64,000 nt of DNA from positions 1 to 64,000 of the forward strand of contig JWIT01000011.1 of NCBI GenBank assembly GCA_000949895.1, in the 5' to 3' direction. Position numbers and translations under genes: made by a program. The notes beneath the pieces were generated by a model that was given only the letters and a program-made list of their open reading frames with translations, had not been told where the DNA came from and made no database searches. This DNA is from Agrobacterium arsenijevicii (GTDB taxonomy: Bacteria > Pseudomonadota > Alphaproteobacteria > Rhizobiales > Rhizobiaceae). Within the stretch, counting starts at the first letter, position 1. Every line of letters starts with the position of its first letter. Shown one piece after another: positions 14,958-24,451 of this stretch.

Positions 14958-15773
14958 TTACCAGAGCTTCACGTGGCGGTTCACATCCTTGTAGAGCAGG
15001 TAGCGGAACCGGCCCGGCCCACCCGCATAACAGGCCTGCGGGCAATAGGCACGCAGCCACATGAAGTCACCCGCCTGCACTTCCACCCAATCCTCGTTCA
15101 GCCGGTAGACCGCCTTGCCTTCCAGCACGTAGAGACCGTGTTCCATGACATGGGTTTCCATGAAAGGAATGGTCGCGCCCGGCTCCAGGGAGACGATGTT
15201 GAGATGCATGTCGTAACGAACGTCCTCCGGGTCGATGAACCGGGTGGTCGCCCATTTGCCGTCCGTATCGGGCATAGCCGACAAAGCGTGCTCATCCTCA
15301 TGCGTGAAGATCGCCGGCGGCGGCTCCAGCCCGTCCACCGCCTGAAACGCCTTACGGACCCAATGGAACTTGACTGCTGCCTTGCTCGAATTACGCAGCT
15401 GCCAGCGCGAGCCGGCGGGCAGGAAAGCGAAAGAGCCGGCGCGCAAAGCGTGCTGCGTGCCTTCGAACTCCACGGTCATTTCACCGTCGACGACAAAGAT
15501 CGCCGCTTGCGCCCTTGCATCCGGCTCCGGCCGGTCGCTACCGCCGCCGGGCTGCACTTCAACGATATATTGCGCGAAAGTCTCGGAAAAACCCGTCATC
15601 GGCCGGGCGATGATCCATGCCCGTGTGCCGGTCCAGTGCGGAAGCACGCTCGTCACGATATCGGACATTACGGTTTTGGGGATGACCGCATAGGCAGTCT
15701 TGAACACAGCCTTGCTCGACAGCAGTTCCGTCTGACCCGGCAGACCGCCCATATCCGAATAGTATTTCTTCAT
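14958..15773 (-). CDS. allE: (S)-ureidoglycine aminohydrolase, tandem cupin
   Basis: The 271-residue protein is a double cupin like AllE/YlbA. It hydrolyses (S)-ureidoglycine to (S)-ureidoglycolate plus ammonia, in purine (allantoin) breakdown. First cupin: AAIFVVDGEMTVEFEG and GSFAFLPAGSRWQLRN. Second cupin: DMHLNIVSLEPGATIPF, ETHVMEHGLYVLEGKAVYRL (metal ligands E, H, H) and WVEVQAGDFMWLRAYCPQ, ending KDVNRHVKLW as in E. coli YlbA (KDCNRDVEI). No other allantoin genes flank it, except that the dehydrogenase at 19354-20430 belongs to a family that includes ureidoglycolate dehydrogenase. Alternative starts lie 3 and 7 codons upstream. Confidence 0.85.
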   Translation of the reverse strand: MKKYYSDMGGLPGQTELLSSKAVFKTAYAVIPKTVMSDIVTSVLPHWTGTRAWIIARPMTGFSETFAQYIVEVQPGGGSDRPEPDARAQAAIFVVDGEMTVEFEGTQHALRAGSFAFLPAGSRWQLRNSSKAAVKFHWVRKAFQAVDGLEPPPAIFTHEDEHALSAMPDTDGKWATTRFIDPEDVRYDMHLNIVSLEPGATIPFMETHVMEHGLYVLEGKAVYRLNEDWVEVQAGDFMWLRAYCPQACYAGGPGRFRYLLYKDVNRHVKLW

Positions 15774-15862
15774 TTCAGCCATTCCATTCTGCAACGATTT
15801 CGAGCGAATTCTTAGGCCTGTGGCGGCGTTTAATCAAATAATTATTGGCGCGCAGTGCCCAC

Positions 15863-15885
15863 CGCCCGCATAGCAAATGCGGGCG
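15863..15885 (-). terminator. 9-bp stem-loop after the methyltransferase gene
   Basis: CGCCCGCAT/ATGCGGGCG form a perfect stem with a 5-base loop, 36 bases past the methyltransferase stop. It lacks a T-tract; the role as a terminator is inferred from position. Confidence 0.45.
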
Positions 15886-15921
15886 ACATATTTCGCGCAA
15901 ACAAGCGAAACGAAATCCGGA

Positions 15922-16968
15922 TCAGGCTTTTTTGCGCATCGTGGCGTAGACGATATTGTGGTTTTCGCCGAAGAACACTTCCGCCTCAATGCTTGCGGGA
16001 TCGGCGCTGGCGTTGACGATCCGCCACATATCCGCCTTCGAGCGCAACAGCAGCGCCCAGTTCATGAAGGTTTCCATGTAACCGTCGACCACGATGTCTT
16101 CGGAGAAGTTGGCGAAGAGGAACATCCCGCCAGGCTTCAGCATTTCCATGCAGCGCCGCGTGAGCTTGATCGCCACCCTGTCGTTCAGATAATCATAGAG
16201 ACCGGCGGCATAAACCAGATCGAACGTGCCGAGTTCCTGCGAACGCAGGACGATATCGCGCACCGAACCGTCAACCGCCTCAATGCAGCTGCCACTGAAA
16301 TCGCGGGCGACGGAACCGACGCTTAGGGGATCCTGATCGAGCGCCACCCAGCGCCGGATTTTGCCCTCCTTCAGCGCCACCGATGCATCCGCCTCGCGCA
16401 GATGCCCCGACGCGATTGTGAGGATTTCCGTTTCACTTCCATGTCGCGCTGCGGCCTCATCAACAAACCGCGTCAGCAAATCCCGCCGCTCACGGACAGC
16501 GACCGAAGAACTCGCATCCTTGGTATAATCATAAAGTGCCGTGCCAAGCGGCGTCGCGTTCTTCACCTTCTCGGCAACGCTGTCGTGACCGTAGATGAAG
16601 TCGAGAAGCTGGGCATCGCCCGAATAGCCCCGCGGCTTTTCGAACGACCAGCGCGTGAATGGATCTTCCAGAAAATAGTCCGATACGGAGTGATTCTGCA
16701 CCAGAGGAATCAGTTCAGCCCACACGCTGGAGTGGAGCTTTTCGCGCAGGCCATGCAGAGCGCCTGCCGTCCGATGTATTATCTCATGTGCTGAAACACC
16801 ATTTTCGAACTGCTGCTGTGCCAATTCAAGAATGATCGCGATCTCTGCTTTCGCAACTGCGAAATGCTCATCGAACGTTTCCGTTTTCCGTGCAAAAACC
16901 TCTTTTGCGACAGTATCCGGGGTGATCAAACTTGCTCCGTCCAGATTTCTTTTCTTTACCTGCCTCAC
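15922..16968 (-). CDS. class I SAM-dependent methyltransferase
   Basis: The 348-residue protein has an N-terminal helical domain with RGYSGDAQLLDFIYG and PLGTALYDYTKD, then a Rossmann methyltransferase core: EILTIASGHLREADAS (motif I position), RWVALDQDP (acidic residue for the ribose), GTFDLVYAAGLYDYLND and MLKPGGMFLFANF. The RGYSGDA/PLG helical part recalls proteins annotated as PhcB-like (3-hydroxy fatty acid methyl ester synthesis), but that is a weak guess. GTG at 16968 is chosen because GGAGG lies six bases before it; a GTG at 16989 lies within a CtrA-like palindrome. It is divergent from the GGDEF-EAL gene. Confidence 0.8.
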   Translation of the reverse strand: MRQVKKRNLDGASLITPDTVAKEVFARKTETFDEHFAVAKAEIAIILELAQQQFENGVSAHEIIHRTAGALHGLREKLHSSVWAELIPLVQNHSVSDYFLEDPFTRWSFEKPRGYSGDAQLLDFIYGHDSVAEKVKNATPLGTALYDYTKDASSSVAVRERRDLLTRFVDEAAARHGSETEILTIASGHLREADASVALKEGKIRRWVALDQDPLSVGSVARDFSGSCIEAVDGSVRDIVLRSQELGTFDLVYAAGLYDYLNDRVAIKLTRRCMEMLKPGGMFLFANFSEDIVVDGYMETFMNWALLLRSKADMWRIVNASADPASIEAEVFFGENHNIVYATMRKKA

Positions 16969-17273
16969 TTCAGCCTCCAGTATTAACACATTGTTAACTA
17001 TACGTTTCTGGGAGACGGAAGGCCACTCGCTTTCGATTTTTGAGCGGTGTAGGGATACATTAGTTTATTAGCGTATTTTTTTGGTCACACTCGTGAACCG
17101 GGGGAGAAAGCGGATACGCGATTTAGCGAAACTTAATGTTGCGAGCGTATGATGCGCTCTTCCTTTCCATGTTTCCCGCCCGCATGGGGAGAGATCGGCA
17201 GGAACTCGCGCTTAGCGCGAAAGTACACGGAAAAGTGGAATAAGCAGTTACTTGATAAAGTATACGCAACACT
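16969..17273. promoter_or_regulatory. divergent promoter region, methyltransferase and GGDEF-EAL
   Basis: This 305-base gap carries promoters for both neighbours. It contains the CtrA-like box at 16983-16998, an AT-rich run near 17050-17085 and a small palindrome TCGCGC-TTA-GCGCGA at 17206-17220. No gene was recognised. Confidence 0.5.
16983..16998. promoter_or_regulatory. CtrA-like box TTAA-CACATTG-TTAAC
   Basis: The sequence matches the CtrA consensus TTAA-N7-TTAA exactly and is also palindromic (TTAACA-CAT-TGTTAA). It lies 15 bases upstream of the chosen methyltransferase start, in the intergenic region shared with a c-di-GMP gene. Confidence 0.55.
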
Positions 17274-19280
17274 ATGGGAAAGTGCATGAAGCACACATTA
17301 GGAGAGGTGAGTGGACAGCAAGAATATCGGCGGCCGGACTCCCGGTTTTCTGATGAACTTCTTGCCCTTTACCAGCAGGAAGGCGAACGCAGCCGCCGGG
17401 GTTCGATCAGGCAGGGCCTGTGGATCGCTGTTTTCATCTATCTGCTATTCGCCATTACCGACATCATTCTGGTACCCGACGTCGCTTTTTATACAATCAT
17501 CGCACGACTTCTCGTTGTCGCAACATCCCTACTGACGCTGGAAATCCAGCTGCGCATGGGTGCGAGCACCGCAGCACTCGACCTTACCTGCGCGACCGCG
17601 CTCGTCATGGGCTATATCGGCTGGCTGGTGCCTTCGCTCTTGACCGATAATCTCGAAAACATGTCCTATTACATGGTTTTCGGGGCGATCTTCATGATGG
17701 GCGCCAATCTGTTTTTCACCTTCCGCTTCCATCTTTCGCTCGTGTCTTCGGGCATCATTCTCGTCACCTATTTTCTGGCGGCGACGCAATTTCCCGAAGA
17801 TGCGTTCTACAAGTTCGCTTTCGGCACCTTCTATATCTCCTGCTTCGTCTTCACCTCTTACGTGAACTGGAACCTCAACCGGGAACGCTACCACGTCTTT
17901 CTCAACGGGCTGGAGGCCAAGGCCCAGCAGAAAGCGGCGGATGAGCGAGGGCAGGCTCTGTTACGGCTTTCGAACACCGACTCCCTGACCGGCCTGCAGA
18001 ACCGCCGCGCTATCGACCAGCATCTGCGCCTGCTGTGGGACAATTGGAGCAAGAAGGAAGAAGGTTTCTCCGTCTTTCTGATCGATGTCGACTTCTTCAA
18101 GAAATACAATGATCGTTATGGCCATCAGGAAGGCGACAAGTGCCTGGTGACGGTGGGCAACGCCCTGCAGGACGCGATCATCGACCATGGCGCTTCCATC
18201 GGCCGTTATGGCGGTGAGGAGTTCATCGTGCTGGCGCCGTTCAAGTCCCGGCAGCAGGTCGGCGAACTTGCCGAAATCATCCGCCACACCGTCGAAGACC
18301 TGTCGCTTTCGCACGATCAACGCCGGGACGGCACCTTCATGGTCACCGTCAGCATCGGTGCATCCTTCACCCGCCCCAATCCGGACGCTAAGCTCGAAAA
18401 GATCATCAACGAGGCGGACCGGGCGCTTTATATCGCCAAGGCCAATGGCCGCAATTGCATGAAACTGTTCGATCCGGACGATCCGCAGACCAGCGACGAG
18501 ACGGAAAACATCGCGGCACTTCTGAAAATCGCCGTCGCGGAGAACCTCGTTTCCCTCGTTTATCAGCCGATCCTCAACGTATCGACCAATGAGACGGCAG
18601 GGGCTGAAGCCCTGATGCGTCTTCGGCTGCTCGATGGCGGTTCCGTATCGCCCGGTATTTTCATCCCCATTGCCGAACGTACCGGCACGATCATGGAACT
18701 GGGCCTCTGGACCATCAAGACCGCCTGCCGTCAGATATTGGCCGACGACAAGGCGGCGGTGGTCAGCGTCAACGTATCACCGATGCAGCTGAAGAACCCC
18801 GGTTTTGCCACTTCGGTGGCGGCAATCCTCGTCGAGGCGGGGATCGGCGGCGGCAGGTTGGCCTTCGAAATCACCGAAGGTGTTGATATGGAGATGCATT
18901 CGGATGTGCTGCGTTGCCTCAACGACCTGAAGACGCTCGGCATCAAGATATGGCTGGACGATTTCGGAACCGGTTTCGCGGGCCTTTCCTGGCTGCGCAT
19001 GACCGATTTCGATACCGTCAAGATCGACCGATCCTTCCTGCATGACAGCAAGACCCCGCGCGGCCGGGCGATGCTGCAGGACATGATCCGCCTTATCCGC
19101 AATCGCGGCCACAAGATCCTGATCGAAGGCGTGGAGACGGAAGAGCAGCTGCGGCTCGTGCGCCAGCTCGAGATCGATTATGCGCAGGGTTATTATATCG
19201 GACACCCGGTCGTGGCCGAAAGGTTGAACGTGACGGCGACGCCCTATCCGCGGCCCAACATGCTGCTACGCCCCGCCTGA
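17274..19280 (+). CDS. membrane GGDEF-EAL protein (c-di-GMP cyclase/phosphodiesterase)
   Basis: The 668-residue inner-membrane protein has five or six hydrophobic segments in about residues 48-200 (sensor region), then GGDEF (SNTDSLTGLQNRRAIDQHL; RYGGEEFIVL near residue 312) and EAL domains. The active-site GGEEF suggests a working cyclase. The EAL domain is also intact: GAEALMRL near residue 443, NVSPMQL, FEITEG, LDDFGTGFAGLSWL, KIDRSFL, EGVETEEQL and YAQGYYIGHP. Both activities are therefore possible, with direction set by the membrane sensor. Start choice is uncertain: ATG at 17274, ATG at 17286, or GTG at 17307 beside GGAGAG. It is divergent from the methyltransferase. Confidence 0.9.
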   Translation: MGKCMKHTLGEVSGQQEYRRPDSRFSDELLALYQQEGERSRRGSIRQGLWIAVFIYLLFAITDIILVPDVAFYTIIARLLVVATSLLTLEIQLRMGASTAALDLTCATALVMGYIGWLVPSLLTDNLENMSYYMVFGAIFMMGANLFFTFRFHLSLVSSGIILVTYFLAATQFPEDAFYKFAFGTFYISCFVFTSYVNWNLNRERYHVFLNGLEAKAQQKAADERGQALLRLSNTDSLTGLQNRRAIDQHLRLLWDNWSKKEEGFSVFLIDVDFFKKYNDRYGHQEGDKCLVTVGNALQDAIIDHGASIGRYGGEEFIVLAPFKSRQQVGELAEIIRHTVEDLSLSHDQRRDGTFMVTVSIGASFTRPNPDAKLEKIINEADRALYIAKANGRNCMKLFDPDDPQTSDETENIAALLKIAVAENLVSLVYQPILNVSTNETAGAEALMRLRLLDGGSVSPGIFIPIAERTGTIMELGLWTIKTACRQILADDKAAVVSVNVSPMQLKNPGFATSVAAILVEAGIGGGRLAFEITEGVDMEMHSDVLRCLNDLKTLGIKIWLDDFGTGFAGLSWLRMTDFDTVKIDRSFLHDSKTPRGRAMLQDMIRLIRNRGHKILIEGVETEEQLRLVRQLEIDYAQGYYIGHPVVAERLNVTATPYPRPNMLLRPA

Positions 19281-19325
19281 CTAGGCGATGGCGGCGGCGA
19301 ACCGCCGTCATCGGTACACCGCCTT

Positions 19326-19353
19326 AGAGCGTTTTCGCTTTTACTGGAAATGC
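19326..19353 (+). repeat. dispersed rhizobial-type repeat, copy 1
   Basis: AGAGCGTTTTCGCTTTTA followed by CTGGAAATGC. Its last 16 bases match the end of the element at 52502-52545 with one mismatch. Similar short elements are scattered in Rhizobiaceae intergenic DNA, from memory. Confidence 0.5.
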
Positions 19354-20430
19354 CTAATGATAGGCGGGCGGAACGATCGAGAATTTTGCGGCAAACCCGT
19401 CAAACGCCGCCCGGGTGACGGGATCGACAGGCGCGCCTTCCCTCTCCCGCTTTGCCGCCACCGCCCATTCCCGGTCGCCCGGCGCCATAACCTTGCAATC
19501 CTCCCGGACTGGTGATTCCCGCAGCACCTCAAGGTAACGTTTCATCCCCTCGTCAAACACCTCGCGTTCAAGGAAGGCTTCCGGCTTCAGCGCCAGCACG
19601 AAGGCCCCGAGCCCGCGCGGTGTGGAAAAATCCGGCCCAGACATCGGCGCAAGATCGAAACTGAGCTTCATGCCGGTAAGGACAGCGCTGAATATCTCCA
19701 CCATCCCTGCCAGCGCCGCGCCCTTGAAACCGAAGGCGCCGCCAAGAGGTGCCAGCATTTCGACGGCATGGGGGTTCTGCGTGTCGACACCATCGGCATC
19801 CGACGCGACGCCTTGCGGCAATTGCTGTTCCAGGCTGCGATAGAGCAGAACGCGGTTATAGGGCACCGCACTTGTGGCCATGTCCAGGAGCCAGGGCATG
19901 TCATCGGCTGCCGGCACACCAACCGCAATGGGGTTGGTGCCGTGGAAACGCATCGCACCATCATGCAGGCGCATGAAACTGTCGGAGTTGCAGAAGGCAA
20001 GGCCGATATATCCCCGCCGCGCCGCCTCCAGCACATAAGCGCCGGCCGGGCCGAAATGCGAGGAGTTCCTGATCGCAACTGCGCCGATACCGAATTTTTC
20101 CGCAAGCGCAGTGGCCCTATCCATCGCCGCATAGGTGGCGCGGGCGCCATGGGCATGGTCGGCGTCGATCGTCTCCACCGCGCCGAAACCGGACACGCGA
20201 CTGATCTGTGGCCGGGGATTGAGACGCCCGCCTTCCAGTCCTGCAACATAATGCGCAAGTAGCCGCACGCCGTGGCTGTCGACGCCGAGCCGCGTGCCAT
20301 GCATCATGGCGCGGGTCGCCGCGTCGGCCGTTTCGTCATCGGTACCGACTGCCAGGAAAACCGCGCGGCAGAACCGCTCCAGCTCATCCAGCCTTGCCAG
20401 AACGGTGACATTTTCATTGCTGTGCGACAT
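19354..20430 (-). CDS. Ldh2/YlbC-family malate/lactate/ureidoglycolate dehydrogenase
   Basis: The 358-residue NAD(P)-dependent oxidoreductase has the family features VDSHGVRLLAHYVAGLEGGRLNP, the catalytic histidine region RNSSHFGPAGAYVLEAAR, GTNPIAVGVPA, PWLLDMATSAVPYNRV and GFKGAALAGMVEIFSAVLTG. The family contains L-malate, L-sulfolactate, delta-1-piperideine-2-carboxylate reductases and ureidoglycolate dehydrogenase. With an AllE-like gene 3.6 kb away, ureidoglycolate is a possible substrate, but the genes are not in one operon. The start at 20430 follows GGGAGG at good spacing; 12 upstream in-frame codons are rejected. Confidence 0.85.
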   Translation of the reverse strand: MSHSNENVTVLARLDELERFCRAVFLAVGTDDETADAATRAMMHGTRLGVDSHGVRLLAHYVAGLEGGRLNPRPQISRVSGFGAVETIDADHAHGARATYAAMDRATALAEKFGIGAVAIRNSSHFGPAGAYVLEAARRGYIGLAFCNSDSFMRLHDGAMRFHGTNPIAVGVPAADDMPWLLDMATSAVPYNRVLLYRSLEQQLPQGVASDADGVDTQNPHAVEMLAPLGGAFGFKGAALAGMVEIFSAVLTGMKLSFDLAPMSGPDFSTPRGLGAFVLALKPEAFLEREVFDEGMKRYLEVLRESPVREDCKVMAPGDREWAVAAKREREGAPVDPVTRAAFDGFAAKFSIVPPAYH

Positions 20431-20769
20431 CAGGGGAACCTCCCGATTCCAGAATCCATGCCGCACAAGCTAGTCACGGGGCGCGTTTTTGCAATCGAAT
20501 ATCGCGCCTGAAACGCCAATCAATCAGCAGGCGCATGCAAACCGACTTTAGTACCGTGCCTTGAGCGAATACCGTGGCTTATGACGCTCCCTCACGTCCG
20601 TCATTCCGGCCCTAAGCCGGAATCCTGCGCGATCAAGTCCCTGATTACGAAAGAATCGCTTCTCACGGCGTAGACGCGCCGTGGCTGGATGCCGGATCCA
20701 GGTCGCATACTCATTAATTTGTTGCCGCCGAGAAAACCTCGCCCACAGTTGTGAAAATCCGGCTATGGG
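20431..20769. other. intergenic region with palindromic repeat
   Basis: This 339-base gap holds the ldh-like gene's upstream region and the repeat at 20603-20623. Further related half-sites follow (GGCTGGATGCCGGATCCAGG around 20683-20702). No coding capacity was seen. Confidence 0.5.
20603..20623. repeat. palindromic intergenic repeat
   Basis: ATTCCGGC-CCTAA-GCCGGAAT is a perfect 8-bp hairpin followed by other GCCGGATCC-like half-sites. This resembles the REP-like GTCATTCCGGC... elements common in Rhizobiaceae intergenic DNA. Confidence 0.55.
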
Positions 20770-21363
20770 CTATTCCTGCGTTGCGACTTGCGTCAAAGAG
20801 CGCCGGTAGTGCATGACAACAACGCCGTTGCGGAGCGGCTTCGCCGAAACCAATTCGAGCTGCCGCCCGCTCGGCAAGCCGCTCTCGTATAGAGTGGGGC
20901 CGTGGCCGGCGATCCTGGGGTGAACGAGGAACTTGTACTCGTCGATCAAATCCAGCCGATCCAGCTCAGTCGCGAGCTTGCCGCTACCAAGGAGCACGCC
21001 CGCCGGGGTCGCACCTTTAAGATTCTGCACGCCTGTTCGCAGATCACCGGCGATGTGGTGGCTATTGTTCCACGGGAAATCGTTTCGCGTTGACGACACC
21101 ACGTATTTCGGCTTGGCATCGAGCTTGACCGCCCACTCGCGCATCGACGGCGGTACCTCCGCTTCGCCGCGGGCGACCGCTGGCCAGTAGCTCTCCATCA
21201 TCTCGTAGGTGACGCGGCCCCACAGCATCGCCCCGCTCTCGTCCATGAGGCGGGTGAAGAAAGCGTGTGTCTCGCTGTCGGCGATACCTTCCTGGTGGTC
21301 GACACAGCCGTCCAGGGTGACGTTGGTGCTGAAGATCAATAGTCCCATGCGACAGGCATACAA
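20770..21363 (-). CDS. dihydrofolate reductase-like / RibD C-terminal-domain protein
   Basis: The 197-residue protein belongs to the family of stand-alone RibD-C domains: LLIFSTNVTLDGCVDHQEG, a strand-loop AMLWGRVTYEMMESYWPAVA, KYVVSSTRNDFPW and GVLLGSGKLATELDRLDLIDEYKFLVHPRIAGHGPTL. These bind NADPH and reduce unknown substrates; many are linked to drug tolerance or uncharacterised metabolism. The ATG at 21363 has GGAAG five bases before it; ATG at 21348 is an alternative with no clear ribosome-binding site. It is followed by about 300 bases of repeat-bearing intergenic DNA. Confidence 0.85.
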   Translation of the reverse strand: MYACRMGLLIFSTNVTLDGCVDHQEGIADSETHAFFTRLMDESGAMLWGRVTYEMMESYWPAVARGEAEVPPSMREWAVKLDAKPKYVVSSTRNDFPWNNSHHIAGDLRTGVQNLKGATPAGVLLGSGKLATELDRLDLIDEYKFLVHPRIAGHGPTLYESGLPSGRQLELVSAKPLRNGVVVMHYRRSLTQVATQE

Positions 21364-21471
21364 TCTTCCGATACCGCAGTCACGCGGTTCCTGTGGCTGT
21401 TGCGGGCGGCAGAACGGCCACTTGAGGTCGCATGTTCATAAGCGACAGGCAGATCGGCTGAGAACCAATTC

Positions 21472-21489
21472 AAACTCCGAAAGGAGTTT
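21472..21489. other. 7-bp hairpin with GAAA tetraloop
   Basis: AAACTCC-GAAA-GGAGTTT is a perfect hairpin with a GNRA-type loop, just left of the decayed transposase. It may be the end structure of the insertion element or a terminator; no T-tract follows. Confidence 0.3.
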
Positions 21490-21495
21490 ACGACG

Positions 21496-21679
21496 GCCCA
21501 CGGACGTTATGACCTGACTGAGTTTGAGTGGAATGTGATCAAGTCACATTTGCCGAACAGGTGCCGGGCGTTCCGAGGGTAGATGAGCGGCGCGTGAACG
21601 ACAGATACGCTCGGCTTACCTCGCCTTTGCAAAGCTTGGTGCTATCCGGCTATGGCTCAGGTTTTATGAGTCCACAGCC
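21496..21679 (+). pseudogene. decayed IS5-family transposase remnant
   Basis: Three short segments in three frames match an IS5-type transposase from end to end. The N-terminus is RYDLTEFEWNVIKSHLPN (from 21505). After a frameshift comes VPRVDERRV (from about 21570). The C-terminus is AYLAFAKLGAIRLWLRFYES (from 21614). The central catalytic DDE region is gone, so the element has an internal deletion plus frameshifts and cannot transpose. It ends about 60 bases from the 3' end of ftsK. Clear terminal inverted repeats were not found. Confidence 0.65.
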
Positions 21680-21739
21680 CGGTTCGGCATGACAAGGTTA
21701 AGGGAACTGCACAAGAGATCCCCAGAATCTATGCGCCTG

Positions 21740-24451
21740 TCAGTCGTCCGCCCCCATGGGCTCGTAGGTATCACGCTCGCCAGCGATGATGGCGCGTTTG
21801 CCGACATGGTTGGCGGGGCCGACAATGCCTTCCTGCTCCATGCGCTCGACCAGCGAGGCGGCACGGTTGTAACCAACGGACAGACGGCGCTGGATATAGG
21901 AGGTCGAGCACTTCTTGTCGCGCATGACCACCTTCACGGCCTTTTCGTAGAGATCGTCGCTGTCGTCGTCGCCCATTGACGTCTTGTCGAAGACAGCCGT
22001 GTCCTCTTCCGCCTCGTCGTCAGCCTCATCCGCGTCTTCCGTGACTGTGCCGAGATATTCCGGACGGCCTTGGGTCTTCAGATGTGCAACGACCTTTTCC
22101 ACTTCCTCATCCGATACGAACGGACCGTGGACACGGGAGATACGGCCGCCGCCCATCATGTGCAGCATATCGCCCTGGCCGAGCAGATGTTCCGCACCCT
22201 GTTCGCCAAGAATGGTGCGGCTGTCGATCTTCGAGGTCACCTGGAAAGAGATACGGGTAGGGAAGTTGGCCTTGATCGTGCCGGTGATGACATCGACCGA
22301 GGGGCGCTGGGTGGCCATGATGAGATGGATACCGGCGGCGCGCGCCATCTGCGCAAGACGCTGGATCGCACCTTCGATCTCCTTGCCGGCAACCATCATC
22401 AGGTCGGCCATCTCGTCGACGATGACGACGATATAGGGCATGGCAGTGAGGTCCATTTCCTCCTGCTCGTAGACAGCCTCGCCGGTGGCGCGATCGAAGC
22501 CGGTCTGCACGTTGCAGAACACGGTCTCGCCCTTGGCGCGGGCGGCAGCGGCCCTTGCATTGTAACCGTCGATATTGCGCACACCGAGACGCGACATCTT
22601 GCGATAGCGGTCTTCCATTTCGCGCACGGCCCATTTCAGCGCCATGACTGCTTTTTTCGGATCGGTGACGACAGGGGTCAAAAGATGCGGAATGCCGTCG
22701 TAAACGGAAAGCTCAAGCATCTTGGGGTCGACCATGATGAGGCGGCATTCCTCCGGCTTCAACCGGTAGAGCAGCGACAGGATCATGGTGTTGATGGCAA
22801 CCGACTTGCCCGAACCGGTGGTGCCGGCAACGAGCAGATGCGGCATCTTCGCCAGTTCGGCAATGACAGGCTCGCCACCGATGGTCTTGCCGAGGCAGAG
22901 GGCGAGCTTCTGGCGGGTCTCGCTGTAGTCAGTCGCTTCGATCAGCTCGCGCAGATACACCGTCTCACGCACCGGATTGGGCAGCTCGATGCCGATGACA
23001 TTGCGGCCGGGCACGACGGCGACACGCGCCGAGAGCGCCGACATCGAGCGGGCGATATCGTCCGAGAGGCCGATGACGCGCGAAGATTTCACGCCGGGGG
23101 CGGGCTCGAACTCGTAAAGGGTCACAACGGGGCCGGGGCGGACATCGATGATCTCACCCTTGATGCCGAAATCTTCCAGCACGCTTTCCAGCAGGCCGGC
23201 GCTCTGTTCCAGCGCTTCCGGCGTCATCGTCGTGGTCTGCTGCACACGGGCTTGCTGCAGAAGATCGATGGAGGGGTATTCATATTCCCCGTCCGCAAAG
23301 ATCGGCGCTTCCCGGAACATCGGCTGCGAAGCCTGAATGGGCGCGCGCGGCGTGAAACGCGGCTCGGCCACGGGCCTTTCCACCGGCTGAACCTGCTCCA
23401 CTGGCCTCTGCGGCTCGACAACCACGGTCGCCTCTACGGTGGGCTGCGGAGCGATCTCCGGTTCGGCGACCTGAATCGGGGTCGGGATGGCGGCCTGATG
23501 CACGCCGATTTCGCGATAAAGCCTGATCGCGGAACCGCCGGGCACCCTGACGACTGGCGGTACGGCCGAAAGCCGGATGGCGGGGGCGACTGGAGATGCG
23601 GGTGCCACCGTCGCGGCAATCGCGGGCGCTGTCAGCAACGGGTTTGCGAGCACGGCGCGTGCAGAAGCGGGAAGGCCTTCGCCGGCGTCATCAGGCAGAT
23701 CGAGCGTCATCACTTCCCAGAAAAGCTCATCCGGCAGATGCGCGGCAAAGGCTGGAATGGATGCCTGCGGTGTGACGACCTGTTCGCCAGATGCAAAGGG
23801 CACGGCGGGCAGCGGCTGAACGGGCGAAGACATTTCCGGCACCGGCATTTCGAAGACGACGGCTGCATCCACCGGCTGTACCGGCATCAGGGCCGCAGCG
23901 GCAGCTTCTTCCGCCTGCTTGCGGGCAAGCTCCAGCCGCAATTTGTAGGTCAGCGCCCTTGCGCCACGCGCATCTGGCGGCTGCGGCAAAAACGGCATGC
24001 GCGGCGGCGGAATGCGTGGCTCCGGCGACTTTACGACCGGCTGGGACACGATTTCCTGCTGCACGATAGCCTGCGGCTGCTCGACCGTTTCAGGCTCGAC
24101 AGATTCGGAAATGACAGCAGCGGCGATTTCCTCTTCCGCAAGATGCGGCGTTTCGACCGGCATGCGCCGGCTAAAGGCGCTTTCCGGCGTGCGGGTGAAA
24201 CGGACATTCGGGCCAAGCACGAAAGCATTCTGCCAGCCCGGCATTTCGGCACGGCCTTCTATGGCGTCGGCTGCGCTGACATCGGCATTCGGCCGGGGCG
24301 TAACACCCGCCTTCGTTGCCGCCGCCTGCTCCTGACCGGCAGCAGCCTTGCCGCCGGCATGACGAGCCTTATCGCTCCCCTCCCCTACGCTATTGGACGA
24401 ATTCTGGAATCTGGATCGGGAGAAGCTCATGGCAGCGTGCACACTCATCAT
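21740..24451 (-). CDS. ftsK: FtsK/SpoIIIE-type DNA translocase without membrane domain
   Basis: The 903-residue protein has a C-terminal FtsK motor: [23 protein letters not shown] and [17 protein letters not shown], Walker [10 protein letters not shown] (about residues 543-551), Walker [13 protein letters not shown], and [21 protein letters not shown] gamma winged helix follows ([18 protein letters not shown], about residues 840-870), which reads polar KOPS sites. It should pump double-stranded DNA during chromosome segregation. The N-terminal ~390 residues are Pro/Ala/Glu/Val-rich and disordered, with none of the four membrane helices of standard FtsK. It is therefore probably a second, soluble paralogue. 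The start is uncertain (24451, 24448 or 24430). Confidence 0.9.
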   Translation of the reverse strand: MMSVHAAMSFSRSRFQNSSNSVGEGSDKARHAGGKAAAGQEQAAATKAGVTPRPNADVSAADAIEGRAEMPGWQNAFVLGPNVRFTRTPESAFSRRMPVETPHLAEEEIAAAVISESVEPETVEQPQAIVQQEIVSQPVVKSPEPRIPPPRMPFLPQPPDARGARALTYKLRLELARKQAEEAAAAALMPVQPVDAAVVFEMPVPEMSSPVQPLPAVPFASGEQVVTPQASIPAFAAHLPDELFWEVMTLDLPDDAGEGLPASARAVLANPLLTAPAIAATVAPASPVAPAIRLSAVPPVVRVPGGSAIRLYREIGVHQAAIPTPIQVAEPEIAPQPTVEATVVVEPQRPVEQVQPVERPVAEPRFTPRAPIQASQPMFREAPIFADGEYEYPSIDLLQQARVQQTTTMTPEALEQSAGLLESVLEDFGIKGEIIDVRPGPVVTLYEFEPAPGVKSSRVIGLSDDIARSMSALSARVAVVPGRNVIGIELPNPVRETVYLRELIEATDYSETRQKLALCLGKTIGGEPVIAELAKMPHLLVAGTTGSGKSVAINTMILSLLYRLKPEECRLIMVDPKMLELSVYDGIPHLLTPVVTDPKKAVMALKWAVREMEDRYRKMSRLGVRNIDGYNARAAAARAKGETVFCNVQTGFDRATGEAVYEQEEMDLTAMPYIVVIVDEMADLMMVAGKEIEGAIQRLAQMARAAGIHLIMATQRPSVDVITGTIKANFPTRISFQVTSKIDSRTILGEQGAEHLLGQGDMLHMMGGGRISRVHGPFVSDEEVEKVVAHLKTQGRPEYLGTVTEDADEADDEAEEDTAVFDKTSMGDDDSDDLYEKAVKVVMRDKKCSTSYIQRRLSVGYNRAASLVERMEQEGIVGPANHVGKRAIIAGERDTYEPMGADD

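Noticed and set aside
17201..17225. GGAAC followed by a GTAC-like element as another EcfG promoter before the GGDEF-EAL gene
   Set aside because: The -10 part does not match GTT, and the interval is occupied by a GC palindrome.
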